Both the position numbers and the translations under genes were made by a program. 50,630 bases of DNA from contig VGVB01000018.1 in assembly GCA_016882265.1 (NCBI GenBank), positions 1 through 50,630 of the forward strand, read 5' to 3'. Positions 46,038 to 50,630 of the stretch are shown piece by piece. A model generated the notes under the pieces. The model did not search any database. It saw only the letters and a program-made list of their open reading frames with translations, and was not told the DNA's origin. Position 1 is the first letter of the stretch, and each line of letters opens with the position of its first letter. This DNA comes from Gammaproteobacteria bacterium. Its GTDB lineage: Bacteria; Pseudomonadota; Gammaproteobacteria; Steroidobacterales; Steroidobacteraceae.

Positions 46038-47360
46038 ATGTTCGACCACCTGAGCGAGCGTCTCGGCCAGGCCGTCGCAGCCCTGCGCGGTCGCGGGCGG
46101 CTGACCGAGGAGAACATTGCCGCTACGCTGCGGCAGGTCCGCATGGCCCTGCTCGAGGCCGACGTCGCCGTGCCGGTCGTCAAGGCGTTCATCGAAGCGG
46201 TCCGCGCGCGCGCGATCGGCGCCGAGGTTGCCCGCAGCCTGACGCCCGGTCAGGCGCTGATCCGGATCTTCCATGAGGAACTGACGCGGGTCCTCGGCGA
46301 GCCGGGGCGCGGGCTCAATTTGCGCGCCGAGCCGCCGGTGGTCGTGCTGCTGGCCGGGCTGCAGGGCGCCGGCAAGACGACGACCGCGGCCAAGCTCGCG
46401 CGGCTGCTGCTGAACGAGCGGCGGCAGCCGCTGCTGGTCAGCACCGACGTGTACCGGCCGGCGGCAATGACTCAGCTCGAGCGCCTGGCCGGGCAGGTCG
46501 GGGCGACGTACTTCGCGGCCGAGCCGACGACGGCGCCGGTCGCGATTGCGCAGGCGGCCATCGCCTGGGCGCGCGCGCACCAGCACGACGTCGTGATCAT
46601 CGACACGGCGGGGCGCCTGCACGTGGATGACGAGATGATGACGGAGGTGCGCGAGATCGACCGCGCGACCGGCGCTGTGGAACGGCTGTTCGTCGTCGAC
46701 AGCATGGCCGGGCAGGACGCGATCCATGCGGCGCGCGCCTTCGACGCGGCGCTCGCGCTGTCCGGCGTAATCCTGACCAAGGCCGACGGCGACGCGCGCG
46801 GCGGTGTCGCGCTGTCGGTGCGGCAGGTCACCGGCAAGCCGATCCTGTATCTCGGCGTCGGCGAGAAGACCGACGCGCTCGAGGTCTTCCATCCGGAGCG
46901 CATCGCCGCGCGGATCCTCGGCATGGGCGATGTGCTGTCGCTGGTCGAGCAGGTCAGCACTGCCGCCGATGCCGAGCAGGCGCGCAAACTGGCTGGCAAG
47001 CTCGCGCGCGGGCGCGGTTTCGACTTCGCCGACCTGCGCACGCAGCTCGCTCAGTTGCGCCAGATGGGTGGCGTTGCCGCGCTGGCCGACAAGCTGCCGG
47101 CGCAGTTGCGCCCGGCGGCGGCAACCGGGCAGATGGACGACCGCAGCCTGCGGCGGCAGATCGGCATCATCGACTCGATGACTCCCGGCGAGCGGCGCCG
47201 CCCGGCCCTGATCGACGGCTCGCGCAGGCGCCGCATCGCGGCCGGCGCCGGCGTCCAGGTCCAGGAGGTCAATCGCCTGCTGAAGCAGTTTGCCCAGATG
47301 GAGCGGGTCATGAAGCAGATGAAGGGCGGGGGCCTCGCCCGGCTGCTGCGCCGGCTTTGA
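46038..47360 (+). CDS. ffh: signal recognition particle protein Ffh
   Basis: GTPase of 440 aa that binds 4.5S RNA and signal sequences of inner-membrane proteins. Seen: N domain MFDHLSERLGQAV, G domain GLQGAGKTTTAAKLA, STDVYRPAA, DTAGRLHVDDEMM, TKADGDARGGVALSV, and the Met-rich M domain ending QFAQMERVMKQMKGGGLARLLRRL. The C-terminus is a little shorter than in E. coli. GGAGG lies 11 nt before the ATG. A deleted copy of the palindromic repeat follows 2 nt after its stop. Confidence 0.95.
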   Translation: MFDHLSERLGQAVAALRGRGRLTEENIAATLRQVRMALLEADVAVPVVKAFIEAVRARAIGAEVARSLTPGQALIRIFHEELTRVLGEPGRGLNLRAEPPVVVLLAGLQGAGKTTTAAKLARLLLNERRQPLLVSTDVYRPAAMTQLERLAGQVGATYFAAEPTTAPVAIAQAAIAWARAHQHDVVIIDTAGRLHVDDEMMTEVREIDRATGAVERLFVVDSMAGQDAIHAARAFDAALALSGVILTKADGDARGGVALSVRQVTGKPILYLGVGEKTDALEVFHPERIAARILGMGDVLSLVEQVSTAADAEQARKLAGKLARGRGFDFADLRTQLAQLRQMGGVAALADKLPAQLRPAAATGQMDDRSLRRQIGIIDSMTPGERRRPALIDGSRRRRIAAGAGVQVQEVNRLLKQFAQMERVMKQMKGGGLARLLRRL

Positions 47361-47362
47361 TT

Positions 47363-47393
47363 GGTGCCACCGAAAAACCGTAACACCGGCACC
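47363..47393. repeat. 31-bp internally deleted copy of the palindromic repeat
   Basis: Starts GGTGCC like the left tip and continues with ACCGAAAAACCGTAACACCGGCACC, the right arm of the 92-bp repeat with two extra A's. The left arm and middle are missing. The orientation is the same as that of the copies at 2313 and 4393, and it again sits directly between two genes, ffh and rpsP. Confidence 0.8.
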
Positions 47394-47408
47394 GGGCTAA
47401 GGTAGAAT
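47380..47408 (+). promoter_or_regulatory. candidate rpsP promoter partly made of repeat sequence
   Basis: GTAACA (47380-47385, within the repeat remnant) and TAGAAT (47403-47408) are spaced by 17 nt. GTAACA matches TTGACA at four of six positions. If real, the repeat supplies the -35 of the rpsP-rimM-trmD-rplS operon. Confidence 0.4.
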
Positions 47409-47471
47409 GCGCGGCTTTCCGGCGGGGTCCGCCCGGGCCCGCGCCGACACGGTGAATGCAAGGAATACACG

Positions 47472-47729
47472 ATGGTGACGATTCGACTGACGCGTCGTGG
47501 CGGCCGGAATGCGCCGTTCTACCACGTGGTCGTCACGGACAGCCGGAAACGGCAGGGCGGCCAGACGCTGGAGCAGGTCGGATACTTCAACCCGATCGCC
47601 CGCGGCAAGGACCGCCGGCTCGAGCTCGACCTGCCCCGGATCGACTACTGGACCGGTGTCGGCGCGCAGATGTCGGACCGTGTCAGCGCGCTGGTGAAGT
47701 CCGCTCGCGGGCAGGCGGCGGCCGCCTGA
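47472..47729 (+). CDS. rpsP: 30S ribosomal protein S16
   Basis: An 85-aa protein: [37 protein letters not shown] and [12 protein letters not shown] are the family pattern. AAGGA precedes the ATG. First gene of the rpsP-rimM-trmD-rplS operon; its TGA overlaps the probable CTG start of rimM. Confidence 0.97.
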   Translation: MVTIRLTRRGGRNAPFYHVVVTDSRKRQGGQTLEQVGYFNPIARGKDRRLELDLPRIDYWTGVGAQMSDRVSALVKSARGQAAAA

Positions 47730-48235
47730 CGGCGGGGCCCCAGCGCGTCGAGCTCGGGCAGATCGGGGGCCCGTACGGGGTTCGCGGCTGGGTCCACGTC
47801 CGCTCCTATACCGAGCCGCCCGAGGAGGTGCTGGACTACCCCCTGTGGCGGATCGACCGGCCCGACGGCGGCACCGAGACGCTGCGGCTGCTCGAGGGCC
47901 GGCGACACGGCAAGGGCGTCGTGGCGCGGCTAGCCGGCATCGAAGACCGCACCGCGGCTGCGCGGCTGACGCTGCGCGAGTTCTGGGTCGAGCGGTCCGA
48001 GCTTCCGGCGCTGCCCAGCGGTCAGGTGTACCGGGTGGACCTCGAGGGGCTCATCGCGGTGAATTTGCAGGGACGGGTCCTCGGTCGGGTCGATCACTTC
48101 GTGGACGCACCGGGAAACGCGGTGATGGTCGTGATCGGCGAGACGGAGCACTGGCTGCCGCTGGTCCGCGGGTGCATCCGGCAAGTGGACCTGGACGGCG
48201 GGCGGGTGATCGTGGACTGGGATCCGGACTTCTAG
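47726..48235 (+). CDS. rimM: ribosome maturation factor RimM, probable CTG start
   Basis: A 169-aa protein that binds S19 and aids 30S assembly. Seen: [31 protein letters not shown], the conserved N-terminal domain, and the PRC-barrel domain ending [10 protein letters not shown]. No ATG, GTG or TTG exists in frame between the conserved N-terminus and well back within rpsP. CTG at 47726 overlaps the rpsP stop as CTGA and gives a normal length, so it is the most likely start. The ribosome-binding site (GCAGGCGG) is weak, in line with translational coupling. Confidence 0.9.
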   Translation: MTAGPQRVELGQIGGPYGVRGWVHVRSYTEPPEEVLDYPLWRIDRPDGGTETLRLLEGRRHGKGVVARLAGIEDRTAAARLTLREFWVERSELPALPSGQVYRVDLEGLIAVNLQGRVLGRVDHFVDAPGNAVMVVIGETEHWLPLVRGCIRQVDLDGGRVIVDWDPDF

Positions 48236-48244
48236 GGAGGCCGG

Positions 48245-49003
48245 ATGCACATCGAGGTCGTGACGCTGTTTCCGGAGCTGATCCGGGCACAGCTCGGGGC
48301 CGGAGTGACAGGCCGCGCGGTAACCCGCGGTCTGGTGCAGGTCGGTACCGAGGATCCGCGCGCGCATGCACCGGATCCGTACCGGCGGGTGGACGACCGG
48401 CCGTACGGCGGTGGTCCGGGGATGGTGCTGGCGGTGGAGCCGCTGGCGACGGCGCTCGGCGTCGCGCGGGCACGGCTGCCGGCGGGAGCGCCGGTGATTG
48501 CGGTGTCGGCGCAGGGCGCGCCGTTCACGCAGGCCACGGCCCGGCGGCTGGCCGGACTGCCCGGGCTGCTGTTGCTGGCCGGCCGCTACGAGGGCATCGA
48601 CCAGCGGCTGATCGACGCGCTGGTCGACGAGGAACTGTCGATCGGCGACTATGTGTTGACGGGCGGCGAGCTGCCCGCGCTGGTCGTCGTGGATGCGGTG
48701 GTGCGGCTGCTGCCGGGCGTGCTCGGCGATGCGGATTCGGCGGCGCAGGACTCGTTCGGCGCTGGCCTGCTCGACTGGCCGCACTACACGCGGCCCGAGG
48801 ACTGGGCCGGGCGGCGGGTGCCGGCGGTGTTGCTTGGCGGTCACCACGACGAGATCCGGCGCTGGCGGCTGCAGCAGGCGCTGGGGCGGACCTGGCAGCG
48901 GCGCCCGGAACTGATCGCGCGCCGCGGCCTGAACGACGAGGAGCGGATGCTGCTCGAGGAGTATTGCGCCGCGGCGGGAATTGCGCCGCCGGCGCGGGTA
49001 TGA
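48245..49003 (+). CDS. trmD: tRNA (guanine-N1)-methyltransferase TrmD
   Basis: SPOUT methyltransferase of 252 aa making m1G37, which prevents frameshifting. Seen: [62 protein letters not shown] and [14 protein letters not shown] lies before the ATG. Standard operon member. Confidence 0.97.
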   Translation: MHIEVVTLFPELIRAQLGAGVTGRAVTRGLVQVGTEDPRAHAPDPYRRVDDRPYGGGPGMVLAVEPLATALGVARARLPAGAPVIAVSAQGAPFTQATARRLAGLPGLLLLAGRYEGIDQRLIDALVDEELSIGDYVLTGGELPALVVVDAVVRLLPGVLGDADSAAQDSFGAGLLDWPHYTRPEDWAGRRVPAVLLGGHHDEIRRWRLQQALGRTWQRRPELIARRGLNDEERMLLEEYCAAAGIAPPARV

Positions 49004-49029
49004 CGGCAACGACGGATGAGGACGAAGGC

Positions 49030-49380
49030 ATGAACAGGATCATCCAGGACATCGAAGCGCGGGCCATGCAGCGGCAACTGCCGGACTTCGCCCCGGGCGA
49101 CACCGTCGTCGTGCAGGTCAAGGTCAAGGAAGGTGACCGCGAGCGCATCCAGGCCTACGAGGGCGTGGTGATCGCGCGCAGCAACCGCGGCCTGAACAGC
49201 TCGTTCACGGTGCGCAAGGTGTCGCACGGCGAGGGCGTCGAGCGCGTGTTTCCGCTGTACAGCCCGGCGATCGCCGACATCGTGGTCAAGCGCCGCGGCC
49301 TTGTACGCCGGGCCAAGCTCTACTACCTGCGCGACCGCTCCGGCAAGTCCGCACGGATCGAGGAAAAGCTCGGCGGGTGA
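49030..49380 (+). CDS. rplS: 50S ribosomal protein L19
   Basis: A 116-aa protein: [68 protein letters not shown] and [16 protein letters not shown]. The ATG at 49030 is preferred; the ATG at 49000 overlapping the trmD stop would add a non-conserved TATTDEDEG extension. The 39 bp between its stop and the integrase stop are G/C-rich with self-complementary pieces but no T-run. Confidence 0.96.
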   Translation: MNRIIQDIEARAMQRQLPDFAPGDTVVVQVKVKEGDRERIQAYEGVVIARSNRGLNSSFTVRKVSHGEGVERVFPLYSPAIADIVVKRRGLVRRAKLYYLRDRSGKSARIEEKLGG

Positions 49381-49419
49381 GGGCGGCCGCGCGGGCCCGC
49401 GGTCCGCGTCCGGGCCTGC

Positions 49420-50397
49420 TCACTCGCGATCGAGCGGGCTGCGCACGCCGCGCGCGCCCTTGTTCATGACGTGCGTGTAGATCATCGTGGTCTTGACGTC
49501 CGCGTGCCCGAGCAGTTCCTGCAACGTCCGGATGTCATAGCCCTGTTCGAGCAGGTGGGTCGCGAAACAGTGGCGCAGCGTATGACAGCTCGCCGGCTGG
49601 GTGATGCCGGCGCGGCGTACGGCTGACTGCATGGCGCGCTGGACGGCCTTGTCGTGGAGATGGTGGCGCACGAGCCTGCCGTCGAGCGGATCCCGGCACA
49701 GCGTGGCGGATGGAAACAGGTACTGCCAGCCCCATTGCGCGGCGGCGTTCGGATACTTGCGGGCCAGTGCCGCCGGCAGCGAGACGCCAGGTCGTCCCTG
49801 ACGGCGCTCCTCATTGTGCCAGTCGCGCAGGCGGGCGAGATGACCCTGGAGCGGCACGATGAGCCGCTGCGCGATCACCGTCACCCGGTCCTTGGCGCCC
49901 TTGCCATCGCGGACGATGAGCTCGCCGCGGTCCAGCGCCAGATCCTTGACCCGCAGGCGCAGCGCTTCGGTGACGCGCAGGCCGCTGCCGTAGAGCAGCC
50001 CGCCGACCAGCCAACAGATGCCTTCGAGGTTGGCCAGCACGGCGGCCACCTCCGCCCGCGACAGGACTACCGGCAGGCGCTGTGGCCGGCGGGCCCGCAC
50101 GACGTTGCCGAGCCACGGCAGGTCGACGCCCAGTACGTGCCGGTACAGAAACAGCAGTCCCTGCAGCGCCTGGTTCTGCGTCGCGGCGCTGACCTTGCGT
50201 TCAACCGCCAGATGGGTCAAGAATTGCTCGACTTCGGCGGCGCCCAGGTCACGAGGGGAGCGACGGCCGTGATAGGTCACAAAGCGCCGGATCCAGTGCT
50301 GATAGGCGTGCTCGGTGCGCAGGCTGAGGTGCCGCACCCGGATTTGCTCGCGCACGGCCTCACGCAATGTCTTCGGTTTGTCGGTGTCGCTCAACAT
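49420..50397 (-). CDS. intI: integron integrase IntI (tyrosine recombinase)
   Basis: A 325-aa site-specific recombinase. Seen: catalytic Arg141 in GSGLRVTEAL, His272/Arg275 in HTLRHCFATHLL, His298 in LLGHADV and Tyr307 in TTMIYTHV. Between the first Arg and the His box it has the IntI-specific insert LPAALARKYPNAAAQWGWQYLFPS (about 207-230), followed by RHHLHDKAVQRAM; the C-terminus ends GARGVRSPLD as in IntI1. XerC/XerD lack this insert. The ATG at 50397 gives a usual length; TTG 50445 and GTG 50427 are alternatives. Its 3' end faces rplS, so attI and cassettes would normally lie beyond its 5' end, to the right. Confidence 0.92.
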   Translation of the reverse strand: MLSDTDKPKTLREAVREQIRVRHLSLRTEHAYQHWIRRFVTYHGRRSPRDLGAAEVEQFLTHLAVERKVSAATQNQALQGLLFLYRHVLGVDLPWLGNVVRARRPQRLPVVLSRAEVAAVLANLEGICWLVGGLLYGSGLRVTEALRLRVKDLALDRGELIVRDGKGAKDRVTVIAQRLIVPLQGHLARLRDWHNEERRQGRPGVSLPAALARKYPNAAAQWGWQYLFPSATLCRDPLDGRLVRHHLHDKAVQRAMQSAVRRAGITQPASCHTLRHCFATHLLEQGYDIRTLQELLGHADVKTTMIYTHVMNKGARGVRSPLDRE

Positions 50398-50558
50398 GCC
50401 GGGCGGGATCCGCGGGTTATCCGACACGGTCCCGCGCAAGTACAAGTATCCGTTGGACGCCGGGCCGGCCGATATCCGATTATTCGACGGGTTCGGCCCG
50501 AAATTCGCCGACAGTTATCGGCCCCAATTATTGAGCCTTGCATAAATGCCTGACAGTT
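50398..50558. other. upstream region of intI, possible attI site
   Basis: GTTGGAC at 50452-50458 matches the GTTRRRY core of integron recombination sites. TATCCG occurs three times in the same direction (50418, 50447, 50473). GGCCGATA (50467-50474) is repeated inverted as TATCGGCC (50516-50523), and CGGGCCG/CGGCCCG (50461, 50494) forms another dyad. These may be integrase-binding repeats, or chance in GC-rich DNA. No attC site can be recognised, and no LexA box of the CTGT-N8-ACAG type is present. Confidence 0.3.
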
Positions 50559-50630
50559 TCACAATGGCAGTTCAGCCTGTTGCCAGAAGGCGCGGATCAG
50601 GCTCGGGCGGCGTTGCATGGAGCACAGCCG
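50559..50630 (-). CDS. possible 3' end of an unidentified gene (runs off window)
   Basis: On the minus strand the frame ending at the TGA (plus 50559-50561) is open to the window edge and would encode RLCSMQRRPSLIRAFWQQAE plus LPL. Its third codon positions are mostly G or C, as in neighbouring genes. A plus-strand frame starting at the ATG at 50564 is also open but has weaker codon bias. I do not recognise either; 72 bp is too little to be sure that this is coding. Confidence 0.25.
   Translation of the reverse strand, partial: RLCSMQRRPSLIRAFWQQAELPL

Noticed and set aside
49381..49419. Rho-independent terminator between rplS and intI
   Set aside because: Self-complementary G/C sequence is present, but no T-run follows on either strand.
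49420..50397. Recombinase as XerD, which lies near rplS in pseudomonads
   Set aside because: The IntI-specific insert and the GVRSPLD C-terminus are absent from XerD, so the integron assignment fits better.
50446..50630. LexA-controlled integrase promoter
   Set aside because: No CTGT-N8-ACAG site could be found on either strand in the visible upstream region; it may lie elsewhere or be absent.

Overview
The window is high-GC bacterial chromosome, almost fully coding, and looks gammaproteobacterial. The conserved blocks nnr-tsaE-amidase-mutL-miaA-hfq-hflX-hflK-hflC-purA, tRNA-Leu/rnr-rlmB-rpsF-rpsR-rplI-dnaB-alr and ccsA-like/ffh-rpsP-rimM-trmD-rplS are arranged as in Pseudomonas-type gammaproteobacteria. 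Wax-ester/PHA-type lipid genes, a long TonB-dependent receptor and Spinster-like MFS carriers would fit orders such as Steroidobacterales or Nevskiales; that placement is inference.

Layout. (1) 1-12492: NAD(P)HX repair, tRNA modification (tsaE, miaA), cell-wall amidase, mismatch repair (mutL), Hfq and the HflXKC group, purA. An S9-family peptidase gene (2410-4443) sits between the amidase and mutL, flanked by two direct copies of a 92-93 bp palindromic repeat. (2) 12431-32793: about 20 kb of accessory genes between purA and tRNA-Leu/rnr. It holds a patatin-like lipase, a phasin, a TPR protein, a WS/DGAT acyltransferase, cytochrome b561 with cpxP divergent from cpxRA, a double-SDR protein resembling fatty acyl-CoA reductases, a TetR-controlled operon (TonB receptor, acyl-CoA ligase, MFS, alpha/beta hydrolase, MFS), an NhaD/citrate-type transporter and a ParD-like/zeta toxin-antitoxin pair. 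(3) 32883-45105: tRNA-Leu(CAG), RNase R, RlmB, TfoX-like protein, the S6-S18-L9 ribosomal genes, DnaB and alanine racemase, then an inward-facing FHA/PP2C/Ser-Thr kinase set and radA. (4) 45118-49380: CcsA-like protein and the ffh/rpsP/rimM/trmD/rplS series. (5) 49420-50630: an integron-type integrase converging on rplS; its upstream side, where attI and cassettes would be expected, runs off the window.

How parts fit together. Acyl-CoA ligase, double-SDR reductase, WS/DGAT and phasin together could take up, activate, reduce, esterify and store acyl chains. The Cpx locus carries an exact GTAAA-N5-GTAAA box between the divergent genes. The TetR gene and its target operon share a region with overlapping promoters and an 8-6-8 inverted repeat. 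The toxin-antitoxin genes overlap by 4 nt and have a perfect 17-bp palindrome upstream. Several genes start on codons overlapping the previous stop (ATGA, GTGA, TTGA), and two (alr and rimM) seem to start on CTG in a CTGA overlap.

The most notable items are the palindromic repeat flanking the S9 peptidase (with a third, deleted copy before rpsP), the integron integrase at the rplS locus, the double-SDR/WS-DGAT lipid set, and the CTG starts. No CRISPR array, rRNA or insertion sequence was seen. The longest non-coding stretches within the window are about 170 bp.
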